Origin: Streptomyces sp. SM11
Lineage (GTDB): Bacteria; Actinomycetota; Actinomycetes; Streptomycetales; Streptomycetaceae
Reading direction: 5' to 3'
NCBI RefSeq assembly: GCF_002910905.1
Contig: NZ_NEUE01000169.1
Coordinates: 1 to 39,795 of the forward strand
DNA: 39,795 nucleotides
The notes under the pieces: generated by a model
What the model was told of the DNA's origin: nothing
The model's input: the letters and a program-made list of their open reading frames with translations, nothing else
The model's database searches: none
Translations under genes and position numbers: made by a program
In this document: positions 8,742 to 16,654 of the stretch, piece by piece
Position numbering within the stretch: the stretch's first letter is position 1
Layout: each line of letters opens with the position of its first letter

Positions 8742-8762
8742 GGATCAACCTTTCGATTGACC
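8742..8762. promoter_or_regulatory. Possible response-regulator site, imperfect inverted repeat
   Basis: GGATCAA and TTGACC arms separated by 8 bp lie in the 110-bp gap between the divergent exporter operon and the kinase gene. NarL/LuxR-type regulators commonly bind such sites, and the linked regulator at 9994 is the natural candidate. The arms are not perfect and no second copy was seen. Confidence 0.3.
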
Positions 8763-8797
8763 GGGTCCGGGGAGACCGCGACTACGCTGGACGAACC

Positions 8798-9997
8798 ATG
8801 GATTCGCGTTCGCACACCCACGTCACGGCAGCCCTGCGGCTCTGTCTGCACGCACTGCTGGTGGGCCTGCTGGCCCTGGTGGTGGTCCGCACGGTGGGCG
8901 AGGACGCGCCGCACACGACGGCGGTCGTGGTGGTGGCGGTGCTGATGGCGGCCCTGTACGCGGCGGGGGCGCTCACCTCCTCCGTACAGCCCGGAAACCG
9001 GCCGGGGGCGGTGTGGCTGGCGGGTCTCGGCGCCCTGTGGGCCGCACTGCTGGTGCTGTCGCCGGACGCCCTGTGGGTGGCCTTCCCGCTCTACTTCCTC
9101 CAGCTCCACATCCTGCCGATGCGCTGGGCGCTGCCCGCCGTCGTGGTCACCGCGGCCGCCGCGATCACCAGCTTCGTCGTACACCGGCAGGTGATCGCGC
9201 CCGGCGCGTTCATCGGGCCGCTGATCGGCGCGGCGGTCGCCGTCGCCACCGTCCTCGGTTACGACGCGCTCTTCCGGGAGAGCGAACGGCGGCGCGAGCT
9301 GATCGTGGAGCTGGTCGTCACCCGCGCGGACCTTGCCGAGGCGGAACGCACGGCCGGGACCCTCGCCGAGCGCGAGCGCCTGGCCCGGGAGATCCACGAC
9401 ACGCTGGCCCAGGGACTGTCCAGCATCCAGCTGCTGCTGCGTGCCGCCGAGCGCTCGCTGCCCGAGGACGCCCCGGCCGCCGCGCATGTGCGGGCCGCCC
9501 GTGAGGCCGCGCAGGCGAATCTCGCCGAGGCCCGTTCCTTCGTGCGCGCGCTGACGCCGCCGGACCTGGAGCACGGCTCGCTGGCCGCCGCGCTGGAGCG
9601 GCTCTGCGCCCGCACGACCGCACCGGACCTGACCGTACGGTTCGCGGTGAGCGGCACCCCGGTCGAGCTGCCGACGCCGTACGAGGTGGCGCTGCTGCGG
9701 ACCGCGCAGTCGGCGCTGGCCAACACGGTGCGCCATGCGCGGGCCGGCCGGGCGGAGATCACCCTGAGCTTCATGGACACCTCGGTGGCGCTGGACGTCG
9801 TAGACGACGGACAGGGCTTCGACCCGTCGGGGGCGCCGGTCCACGAGCGCGGCGACGGCGGCTTCGGGCTGCCGGCGATGCGGGCGCGCGCCGGGTCGCT
9901 CGGCGGCGCGCTGAGCGTGGAGTCGGCGCCCGGACAGGGCACGGCGGTGGCGGTCACCCTGCCGCTGCCCGTCGCGGAAGCGGAGCGTGCCGCATGA
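8798..9997 (+). CDS. Sensor histidine kinase (NarL-type partner, HisKA_3)
   Basis: 399-residue membrane kinase. About five hydrophobic segments fill residues 10-155. A coiled linker (160-190) precedes the HisKA_3 dimerisation domain, with phospho-acceptor H200 in LAREIHDTLAQGLSSIQLLL. The HATPase domain has N-box ALANTVRHARA, DDGQGFD and GGFGLPAMRARAGSLGG. The start at ATG 8798 is chosen because the hydrophobic N-terminus begins there. It overlaps the regulator gene by 4 bp (ATGA), so the pair is co-translated. It is divergent from the FtsX-type exporter operon at 6928-8687, which is its likely target. Confidence 0.9.
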   Translation: MDSRSHTHVTAALRLCLHALLVGLLALVVVRTVGEDAPHTTAVVVVAVLMAALYAAGALTSSVQPGNRPGAVWLAGLGALWAALLVLSPDALWVAFPLYFLQLHILPMRWALPAVVVTAAAAITSFVVHRQVIAPGAFIGPLIGAAVAVATVLGYDALFRESERRRELIVELVVTRADLAEAERTAGTLAERERLAREIHDTLAQGLSSIQLLLRAAERSLPEDAPAAAHVRAAREAAQANLAEARSFVRALTPPDLEHGSLAAALERLCARTTAPDLTVRFAVSGTPVELPTPYEVALLRTAQSALANTVRHARAGRAEITLSFMDTSVALDVVDDGQGFDPSGAPVHERGDGGFGLPAMRARAGSLGGALSVESAPGQGTAVAVTLPLPVAEAERAA

Positions 9998-10635
9998 GTG
10001 TGAGCGGGGACGCGATCCGGCTGCTGCTGGCGGACGACCATCCGGTCGTCCGGGCGGGGCTGCGGGCGGTCCTGGACACCGAGCCGGACTTCCGGGTCGC
10101 CGGTGAGGCCGCCACCGCCGAGGAGGCCGTCGCCCTGGCCGCGGCGGGCGGCTTCGACGTGGTCCTGATGGACCTCCAGTTCGGTGCGGGCATGCACGGC
10201 TCACAGGCCACGGCGACGATCACCGCCGCACCGGACGGCCCCCGGGTGCTGATCCTCACCACCTACGACTCCGACGCGGACATCCTGGCGGCGGTCGAGG
10301 CGGGTGCGAGCGGCTATCTGCTGAAGGACGCGCCGCCGCAGGAGCTGGCGGCGGCGGTACGCACGGCGGCGGCGGGCCGCTCGGCGCTGGCGCCCTCGGT
10401 GGCGCACCGGCTGATGGACCGGATGCGCACCCCGGCCGAGGCGCTGACCCGGCGGGAGCTGGAGGTGCTCCAGCTGGTCGGGGAGGGCCTGTCGAACCTG
10501 CGGATCAGCAAGCGGCTGTTCCTGAGCCAGGCCACGGTGAAGTCCCACCTGGTGCACATCTACGCCAAGCTGGGCGTCGACTCCCGTACGTCGGCGGTCG
10601 CGGCGGCCACGGCCCGCAGGCTCATCCGCCGCTGA
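9994..10635 (+). CDS. NarL/LuxR-family response regulator
   Basis: 213-residue regulator. The receiver domain occupies residues 8-125 with the acidic pair D14/D15, phospho-acceptor D60 in DVVLMDLQ, the conserved Thr in ILTTYDSD and Lys in YLLKDAPP. The LuxR-type HTH is at about 147-205 (ALTRRELEVLQLVGEGLSN...FLSQATVKSHLVHIYAKLGV). It is coupled to the kinase by an ATGA overlap. Its last 76 bases overlap the convergent DUF5955 gene. It probably controls the divergent exporter operon. Confidence 0.92.
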   Translation: MSVSGDAIRLLLADDHPVVRAGLRAVLDTEPDFRVAGEAATAEEAVALAAAGGFDVVLMDLQFGAGMHGSQATATITAAPDGPRVLILTTYDSDADILAAVEAGASGYLLKDAPPQELAAAVRTAAAGRSALAPSVAHRLMDRMRTPAEALTRRELEVLQLVGEGLSNLRISKRLFLSQATVKSHLVHIYAKLGVDSRTSAVAAATARRLIRR

Positions 10636-10964
10636 CGGACCGGGTGCGCGGTGTCACCCGCGCGTTCTCCGAAGAGGTCGACCGCGTTGCGCACCTCGCG
10701 CAGGGCGGCGGCCACCGCGCTCACCGAGCCGATCGCCCCCGCGATCAGCAGCAAGGAGCGGCGCATCCGGGGGATCTCCGGCACACCGCTGACGGCCATC
10801 GCGTCCAGGGCCGCCAGCTCGTCCTCGGCGATCGGCCGGTCGGGGAATTCGGTCGGGAGCCCGGCCAGTTCCCGGCGGAGCCGGGAGACGGCCATCCGCA
10901 GCTCGGCCACCCTCGGGTCCTCGCCACTGCCGGTCAGCCGCTTCTGCCCCACGCTTCGCAACAC
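10560..10964 (-). CDS. DUF5955-like conserved actinobacterial protein
   Basis: 134-residue protein of unknown function. The recognisable core is LTGSGEDPRVAELRMAVSRL, an EFPDRPIAEDELAALDAMA block, and RMRRSLLLIAGAIGSVSAVAAAL, which contains one short hydrophobic helix. It ends with AVDLFGE, as in the small Streptomyces proteins NCBI groups as DUF5955. The GTG start at 10962-10964 has GGGGAG just upstream. After LFGE, about 33 more residues are read antisense to the response regulator, which suggests the original stop has been lost or that the family end is variable. No function can be given. Confidence 0.65.
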   Translation of the reverse strand: MLRSVGQKRLTGSGEDPRVAELRMAVSRLRRELAGLPTEFPDRPIAEDELAALDAMAVSGVPEIPRMRRSLLLIAGAIGSVSAVAAALREVRNAVDLFGERAGDTAHPVRQRRMSLRAVAAATADVRESTPSLA

Positions 10965-11153
10965 AGCACTCCCCCTCGCACGTCCTTGTGCCGGTGTGAC
11001 CCCCGATCCCGGGCTGTGGCCAAGTCCCCGGGTTCGTCCGCAAGTTAACGCCATGACACGCAGTGCGCGCCAGCCCACGGAAAGAAATCGGGGTTACCCC
11101 TGAGGGTGACATGCGTGTCGCGTGTGCGAAGGGCTCAGTGGTATCCAGACCCC

Positions 11154-11807
11154 ATGGTCAAGGACACAACGACGAACACGGCGACAGGCACGGCTGCGAC
11201 CACGCCTTCCGCCTCGGAGAACCCCGAGGTCGCGGGGGTGCTGCTGGCCGCCGGTGGGGGCCGTCGACTCGGCGGCCGCCCCAAGGCGCTGCTGGAGCAC
11301 CGGGGCCGCCCGCTGATCGAGCACGCGGTGCGCTCCCTGCGCAACGGCGGCTGCGGCCCGCTGCACGTGGTGCTGGGCGCGGCGGCCGACGAGGTGCGGG
11401 CCCGCGCGGATCTCACGGGCTGCGCGGTGACGGTGAACCCGGGCTGGGAGGAGGGCATGGGGTCGTCGCTCCGCCTGGGCCTGGCCGCCCTGAGCGCCTC
11501 GGACGCGGATGCGGCACTCGTCCTCCTGGTCGACCAGCCGGGGATCGGGGCGGAGGCGGTGGCGCGGGTGCGTCTCGCGTATCGCTCGCGGGCGACTCTG
11601 GCGGCCGCGTCGTACGGCGGGGAGCGGGGCCATCCGGTGCTGTTCGGGGCGGACCGGTGGACGGACATCGCCGCGGGGGCGGTGGGCGACCAGGGCGCGC
11701 GGGCGTATCTGCGGGAGCACCGCGATGCGATCACGCTCGTGGAGTGTTCGGATGTGGCCGAGGCGTACGACATCGACACCCCGCGGGACCTGAAGCACCT
11801 GGAGTGA
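11154..11807 (+). CDS. MobA-like NTP transferase (MocA/MobA family)
   Basis: 217-residue nucleotidyltransferase of the MobA-like (NTP_transf_3) fold. The nucleotide-binding signature LLAAGGGRRLGGRPKALLEHRGRPL is near residues 29-53, here with key residues A-A-G-G-G-x-R-L-G-x-x-K. The acidic metal site VLLVDQPGI and a later RGHPVLF block match molybdenum cofactor cytidylyl/guanylyltransferases. The ATG at 11154 is the start nearest the family N-terminus, after a Thr/Ala-rich lead of about 25 residues. Relatives often sit beside xanthine dehydrogenase or other molybdo-hydroxylase genes. No such gene is in this window, so a role in purine oxidation is suggestive only. It is the gene just upstream of aceB on the same strand, with 262 bp between. 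Confidence 0.75.
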   Translation: MVKDTTTNTATGTAATTPSASENPEVAGVLLAAGGGRRLGGRPKALLEHRGRPLIEHAVRSLRNGGCGPLHVVLGAAADEVRARADLTGCAVTVNPGWEEGMGSSLRLGLAALSASDADAALVLLVDQPGIGAEAVARVRLAYRSRATLAAASYGGERGHPVLFGADRWTDIAAGAVGDQGARAYLREHRDAITLVECSDVAEAYDIDTPRDLKHLE

Positions 11808-11899
11808 CCGGACGGAGCCGGTCGCCGTCCACCGTCCGTGGCCACGCTGGCACGCTGCGCCGCCACCGGCCCGTTTCTGTCGACCCGGAGAATCTCGAC

Positions 11900-11916
11900 A
11901 TCAACAAACCATTGAA
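11900..11916. promoter_or_regulatory. Motif A operator at aceB
   Basis: ATCAAC-AAACC-ATTGAA, one mismatch per half site from TTCAAC-N5-GTTGAA. Its downstream half overlaps the -35 hexamer TTGAAC (11912-11917), the same geometry as at uraD and the catalase gene. Confidence 0.6.
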
Positions 11917-11940
11917 CTTCCACCATGAGGAAACTACTAT
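11912..11940 (+). promoter_or_regulatory. Predicted aceB promoter
   Basis: TTGAAC (11912-11917), a 17-bp spacer and TACTAT (11935-11940): a good housekeeping-type promoter 130 bp upstream of the malate synthase start. Motif A covers the -35. A degenerate motif B box (TTCC-N7-GGAA, 11918-11932) fills the spacer. Confidence 0.6.
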
Positions 11941-12069
11941 CCACTGGCCAGAAGCCCTCTGAACCTCAGACGGCGCCCACGGCCGTATCTCGGAGCCATG
12001 GCACGCCGTGCCGTCTCAGGCGACCCGGCGGCCATGAGTCGCCGCCGCCCGCTGAAGGAGTGACAGCTC

Positions 12070-13689
12070 ATGTCCGCACCAGCGCCGTCCACGCTGGCCA
12101 TCGTCGATGCCGAGCCCCTGCCCCGGCAGGAAGAGGTCCTGACCGACGCGGCCCTCGCGTTCGTGGCCGAACTGCACCGGCGGTTCACCCCGCGCCGCAA
12201 TGAGCTGCTCGCCCGGCGCGGCGAGCGCCGCACCGAGATCGCCCGCACCTCCACGCTGGACTTCCTGCCCGAGACGGCGGCGATCCGCGCGGACGACTCC
12301 TGGAAGGTCGCACCGGCTCCGGCCGCACTGAACGACCGCCGGGTGGAGATCACCGGTCCGACCGACCGCAAGATGACCATCAACGCCCTGAACTCGGGCG
12401 CGAGGGTCTGGCTCGCCGACTTCGAGGACGCGTCCGCCCCCACGTGGGAGAACGTCGTCCTCGGCCAGCTCAATCTGACCGACGCCTACGAGCGCCGCAT
12501 CGACTTCACCGACCCGAGGTCGGGCAAGTCGTACGCGCTGAAGTCCGCCGACGAACTCGCCACGGTCGTCATGCGCCCCCGCGGCTGGCACCTGGAGGAG
12601 CGCCATCTGCGGCTGGACGGCGTCTCCGTGCCCGGTGCGCTGGTCGACTTCGGTCTCTACTTCTTCCACAACGCGCAGCGCCTGATCGGCCTGGGCAAGG
12701 GCCCGTACTTCTACCTTCCGAAGACGGAGTCGCACCTGGAGGCCCGCCTCTGGAACGACATCTTCGTCTTCGCCCAGGACTACGTCGGTATCCCGCAGGG
12801 CACGGTCCGGGCGACGGTGCTGATCGAGACGATCACCGCCGCGTACGAGATGGAGGAGATCCTCTACGAGCTGCGCGACCACGCGTCCGGGCTGAACGCC
12901 GGCCGCTGGGACTACCTCTTCTCCATCGTCAAGAACTTCCGTGACGGCGGGTCCAAGTTCGTCCTCCCGGACCGCAACGCGGTGACGATGACCGCCCCGT
13001 TCATGCGGGCGTACACCGAGCTCCTGGTCCGCACCTGCCACAAGCGCGGTGCGCACGCCATCGGCGGCATGGCCGCCTTCATCCCCTCGCGCCGCGACGC
13101 CGAGGTCAACAAGGTGGCCTTCGAGAAGGTCAAGGCGGACAAGGACCGCGAGGCGCACGACGGCTTCGACGGCTCCTGGGTCGCCCACCCCGACCTCGTC
13201 CCGATCGCCCTGGCCTCCTTCGACGCGGTCCTCGGCGACAGGCCCAACCAGAAGGACCGGCTGCGCGAGGACGTCTCGGTGGCCCCGGGCGACCTGATCG
13301 CCATCGACACCCTCGACGCCAAGCCCACCTACGACGGCCTGCGCAACGCCGTCGCGGTCGGCATCCGCTACATCGAGGCCTGGCTGCGCGGCCTGGGCGC
13401 GGTCGCCATCTTCAACCTGATGGAGGACGCGGCCACCGCCGAGATCTCCCGCTCGCAGATCTGGCAGTGGATCAACGCGGACGTGGTCTTCGAGAACGGC
13501 GAGCACGCCACGGCGGACCTGGCCCGCAAGGTCGCCGCCGAGGAACTGGCCGCGATCCGCGAGGAGGTCGGCGAGGAGCCCTTCACCGCCGGCAAGTGGC
13601 AGCAGGCCCACGACCTCCTGCTCCAGGTCTCCCTGGACCAGGACTACGCGGACTTCCTGACCCTGCCCGCGTACGAGCAACTGCGCTGA
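12070..13689 (+). CDS. aceB: Malate synthase A
   Basis: 539-residue malate synthase, condensing glyoxylate with acetyl-CoA to malate. The length fits the A-type (about 530) rather than the long G-type. Visible family blocks are the barrel segment RVWLADFEDASAPTWEN, GPYFYLPKTESHLEARLWND, TVLIETITAAYEMEEILYEL, GRWDYLFSIVKNF, and the C-terminal FNLMEDAATAEISRSQIWQW with the catalytic-domain Glu/Asp. The ATG has GAAGGAG nine bases upstream. It provides one exit for glyoxylate produced from allantoin, the other being Gcl-Hyi-GlxR. The promoter carries motif A, tying it to the urate/allantoin genes. A 12-bp terminator follows. Confidence 0.95.
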   Translation: MSAPAPSTLAIVDAEPLPRQEEVLTDAALAFVAELHRRFTPRRNELLARRGERRTEIARTSTLDFLPETAAIRADDSWKVAPAPAALNDRRVEITGPTDRKMTINALNSGARVWLADFEDASAPTWENVVLGQLNLTDAYERRIDFTDPRSGKSYALKSADELATVVMRPRGWHLEERHLRLDGVSVPGALVDFGLYFFHNAQRLIGLGKGPYFYLPKTESHLEARLWNDIFVFAQDYVGIPQGTVRATVLIETITAAYEMEEILYELRDHASGLNAGRWDYLFSIVKNFRDGGSKFVLPDRNAVTMTAPFMRAYTELLVRTCHKRGAHAIGGMAAFIPSRRDAEVNKVAFEKVKADKDREAHDGFDGSWVAHPDLVPIALASFDAVLGDRPNQKDRLREDVSVAPGDLIAIDTLDAKPTYDGLRNAVAVGIRYIEAWLRGLGAVAIFNLMEDAATAEISRSQIWQWINADVVFENGEHATADLARKVAAEELAAIREEVGEEPFTAGKWQQAHDLLLQVSLDQDYADFLTLPAYEQLR

Positions 13690-13708
13690 CCCGTCACGAC
13701 GTACGCGA

Positions 13709-13742
13709 ACCGCCCCCGGCACCGCACAGCGCCGGGGGCGGT
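13709..13742 (+). terminator. aceB terminator
   Basis: 12-bp G+C stem (13709-13720 with 13731-13742) and a 10-base loop, 19 bases after the aceB stop. No strong T tract follows, as is common in Streptomyces. Confidence 0.7.
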
Positions 13743-13867
13743 GGTGTGTGCCTGAGCTCGCCCCACCCGGACCTCGCCCACAGTGGCCGCGATACGGGAG
13801 AGTTCTCTCCTATCACGTCACCCGGACGGGTCCGGGAAGGAGCGTACGGAGTGCGCCGGGACGGGTG

Positions 13868-14845
13868 TCAGTCCGTCAGGACCACCGTCGGCTGGGCCGA
13901 GAAGTCGCCCCACTTGCCGTCCGGAAGCTTGGCCCGGAGCTTCACCGAATAGCGGGTCCCCGCCGGGTCCGAGAGGTTCAGTCGGTAGGTGGCACGGCCC
14001 TTCGGAGGCGTGCCACCCCAGACAATCGTGGTGGTCAGCCTGCCGTTCAGGTACAGCTGGTAGGCGGGGATCACTCCGCCCGTCCCGGGCTGGTCCCAGG
14101 ACAGGTCGAGGGTGAACTCGGCACCCTCCTTGCCGACCTCGGTGCGCAGACCGGTGGGGGCGGTGCTCGCGGGGGCGCCGGCGGCCCGGGCGGTGGTGAG
14201 GTCGACGGCGTTGCTGTCGGGCGAGGACTTGTCGGAGGCGTCCCGGGCCCGGACGGTGAAGGTGTAGACGGTCCCGGGACGCAGGCCCGTCACCTTCGCC
14301 GTGGTCGCGGTGCCCGGCACGCTGTGGATCCGGGAGTCCTCCTGGTAGACGTCGTACGAGGTGACGCCGACGTCGTCCTTGGCCGCCTGCCAGGTCAGGG
14401 TGGCCCCGCGGCCGCCCTCGGCGGTTCCGGCCAGCTTCGCGGGGGCGGTGGGGGGCTCGTTGTCGTCGGGCGGGGTGGCCTGCGTGGTGACGGGCACGAC
14501 GGTGCTGGGCGCGGAGAGGTTTCCGGCGGTGTCCTTGGACCGGACCGTGAAGGTGTAGTCCGTCGACGCCGTCAGCCCGTCGACGTCGATCATGTGCTTC
14601 GTCGCCGGAACGGATCTGACCTTGGTCTTCGCCCGGTAGACCTCGTACCCGGCGATCGCCTTGTTGTCGGATGCGGGGTCCCACATGACGTGCACCGAGG
14701 TGGAACTGCTGGCCTGAGCGGTCACGCCCTTGGGGGTGCTCGGGGACTGCGTATCGGCTTCGGCGGTGCCACCGCAGGCGGTGAGGGTGGCGAGGAGCAG
14801 AGCGGCGGAACAGGCCAACGCGGCAGATGTGTGGGGGCGTTGCAC
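13868..14845 (-). CDS. Secreted lipoprotein with three fibronectin type III domains
   Basis: 325-residue exported protein. The N-terminus has a lipoprotein signal with lipobox LATLTACGG (Cys at about 24), then a short Thr/Ser/Ala linker. Three fibronectin III repeats follow: about 37-125 (PKGVTAQASSSTSVHVMWDPASDNKAIAGYEVYR in part), 130-215 (PAKLAGTAEGGRGATLTWQ...VTSYDVYQ), and a more divergent one at 225-322 (APTGLRTEV...DLSWDQPG). There is no catalytic module. FN3 repeats in Streptomyces usually link polysaccharidase domains, but here they stand alone, perhaps as a surface adhesin or scaffold. The GTG at 14843-14845 is preferred over the ATG at 14860 because GGAAGG lies seven bases upstream of it. 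Confidence 0.75.
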   Translation of the reverse strand: MQRPHTSAALACSAALLLATLTACGGTAEADTQSPSTPKGVTAQASSSTSVHVMWDPASDNKAIAGYEVYRAKTKVRSVPATKHMIDVDGLTASTDYTFTVRSKDTAGNLSAPSTVVPVTTQATPPDDNEPPTAPAKLAGTAEGGRGATLTWQAAKDDVGVTSYDVYQEDSRIHSVPGTATTAKVTGLRPGTVYTFTVRARDASDKSSPDSNAVDLTTARAAGAPASTAPTGLRTEVGKEGAEFTLDLSWDQPGTGGVIPAYQLYLNGRLTTTIVWGGTPPKGRATYRLNLSDPAGTRYSVKLRAKLPDGKWGDFSAQPTVVLTD

Positions 14846-15019
14846 GGGGGTGCCTTCCATCCGGACAGCAATGGTCCAGACCTGTATGACATGGCGTGGG
14901 GGCCGCCGACAAGAGCCCGGCCGGGAACCTTCCGCTATATGCCGGGTTGCGCCACCCGCCCGCGGTCGGGGCAGCCACTTCGGCCGATGAGTTTCCGGTG
15001 GTGGAGAAGTCCTCCCTGT

Positions 15020-15636
15020 ATGGATGCACATGAGAACCCGGTGTCGGGTGCCGCTGCCCTTCCCGGCCTGGAGCCGGCCGCCCGGCGGATCGCCGGGCTG
15101 CTGAGTTCGGTCGACGACGGCGAGCTGGACGCCCCCACCCCCTGTCCCGACTACGCCGTACGGGAGCTGCTCGGCCATCTCACCGGGCTGACCGCCGCCT
15201 TCCGCGACGCCGCACACAAGGATCTCGGGGCGAGCACCGCCGTCGCCCCGGGCGCCGCTCGCCCCGTCCTCGACGACGACTGGCGTGAGGTGCTGCCCCG
15301 GCAGCTGGAGGAGGTGGCGGCGGCCTGGCGCTCACCCGCCGCCCGGACCGGCATGACCCGGGCCGGCGGAGTGGAGCTGCCCGGCGAGGTGGCCGGGGCC
15401 GTCGCGCTCAACGAACTCGTCGTCCACGGCTGGGATCTGGCCCGGTCGACGGGTCAGCCGTACGCGGCGGGGAGGCCGAGCTGCGGTCCTGTGAGGCCCT
15501 GCTCGCTCCGGACCAGGACGACCCTGACCGTGGGGGGATCTTCGGGCCGCCAGTCCCGGTGCCGGACGACGCCCCACTGCTGGACCGGGTGATCGGCCTC
15601 AGCGGCCGCCGTCCGGACTGGCGGCCGAGCGACTGA
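15020..15636 (+). pseudogene. TIGR03086-type mycothiol-dependent/DinB-like protein, frameshifted
   Basis: From ATG 15020 the frame gives about 150 residues of a TIGR03086 family metal-binding protein (mycothiol-dependent maleylpyruvate isomerase N-terminal/DinB-like fold): DYAVRELLGHLTGLTAAF, then LPGEVAGAVALNELVVHGWDLARSTGQPYAA. After about base 15470 the frame becomes meaningless and ends at 15592. A one-base shift restores the family's typical ending (EAELRSCEALLAP, then FGPPVPVPDDAPLLDRVIGL and GRRPDW), stopping at 15634-15636. The metal ligands of the first part (H in GHLTG, H in VVHGWD) remain. Either the gene is broken by a single-base indel near 15465-15475 or the sequence has an error there. 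The family's substrates are mostly unknown. Confidence 0.75.
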
Positions 15637-15858
15637 CAGCCGCCGAAGCCGCGGCGGCCCGCCGTAGTCGACGGGCCGCGTCGCGCTGCCCGGTTTCGTT
15701 CCTGTGTCTCTCACCGAAAGGTGCGTTCTTCCCCGCCGGCTCCCTGCTCACCCACGGCTTCCGGGACACGGGACTCCGCGTGGAACAGGGGCGCGGTCGA
15801 AGTCCATGGCGTCGATCATGGCGGCCGTCACTGACAACGCCGTGGGCGCGGGAGCCCC

Positions 15859-16542
15859 TCAGCTGGTGAAGAACTCCGTGATGTGCGCGGCCACCTGGTC
15901 GGCCCGGGTCTCGTGCATCCGGTGGCCGCCAGGGACCGTGATCAGCCGGCAGTCCGGGATCAGGGAGGCCACGTCGGCCTGGCGGTGCTGCTCCATCGCG
16001 CTCTCCGGCCCCCCGCTGATGATCATCGTCGGGGACACGATGTCGCCGAGGCCCTCGTCCGCGTCCGGGCCGGGGTCGGCGAGCTGGTCCCGTACGGCGG
16101 GCACCGCGTTCTCGTCGTAGTCCACCGGGCCCTCGGCCCGCCCCGCCGGACCCGGGTCGCCGGGGAACGGGGCCGGGGTCTCCACCAGCACAAGACGCTC
16201 CACCCGGTCGGAGTGCTCCTGGGCCAGCAGCCGGGCGACGACACCGCCCATCCCATGACCGACGAGGCCGACCCGGTCCAGTTCCAGTTCGTCGAGGAAG
16301 CCCACGACGTCCTCGACCATCAGGTCCAGGCCGTAGTCGTCGGGCCAGTCACTCTCACCGTGGCCGCGCAGGTCCAGGGCGAAGACCCGCCATTCCTGGC
16401 CCAGCAGGGTGCCGGCCGCCTCCCAGTTCGCGGCCGAACCGCCCAGGCCGTGCAGCAGCACGACGGGCGAGCCGAACGCATCGCCCCAGGTCCGGTACGC
16501 GAGGCGCACATCGCCGACATCCACAACAGACTGATCTTCCAT
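15859..16542 (-). CDS. Alpha/beta hydrolase-fold protein with Gly at the nucleophile position
   Basis: 227-residue alpha/beta hydrolase. The oxyanion motif is VVLLHGLGGSAANWE (about 26-40), followed by LDLRGHGESDWPDDY. The nucleophile elbow reads VGLVGHGMGGVVARLL, with glycine where almost all relatives have serine (G-x-S-x-G). The C-terminal histidine is present in VPGGHRMHETRADQV. The codons at the elbow are unambiguous (GGT CAT GGG ATG GGC). The protein should not form a normal acyl-enzyme, so it may be a non-hydrolytic member, use another mechanism, or be degenerating. The ATG at 16540-16542 begins the family match. It lies convergent to the TIGR03086 remnant and divergent from the chitosanase gene. 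Confidence 0.85.
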   Translation of the reverse strand: MEDQSVVDVGDVRLAYRTWGDAFGSPVVLLHGLGGSAANWEAAGTLLGQEWRVFALDLRGHGESDWPDDYGLDLMVEDVVGFLDELELDRVGLVGHGMGGVVARLLAQEHSDRVERLVLVETPAPFPGDPGPAGRAEGPVDYDENAVPAVRDQLADPGPDADEGLGDIVSPTMIISGGPESAMEQHRQADVASLIPDCRLITVPGGHRMHETRADQVAAHITEFFTS

Positions 16543-16654
16543 GCCCCTGACGCTACAGCCGACGGGCGCCGGCCGGCTCCGGAGGGTGTCTCGCCACGGA
16601 CCCGGCCATGATCGACGAGACACCCTCCCCGGCCCGGCCTGGCAGGCTGGGCGG

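Noticed and set aside
8742..8762. Fifth copy of motif A at the exporter/kinase gap
   Set aside because: The TCAAC and ATTGA arms are 6 bp apart instead of 5, the flanks differ, and the genes are unrelated to purine metabolism.
12016..13722. Long open frame on the minus strand opposite malate synthase (568 codons)
   Set aside because: Antisense shadow typical of very G+C-rich DNA; composition is low-complexity Asp/Val/Arg and no family is recognisable.
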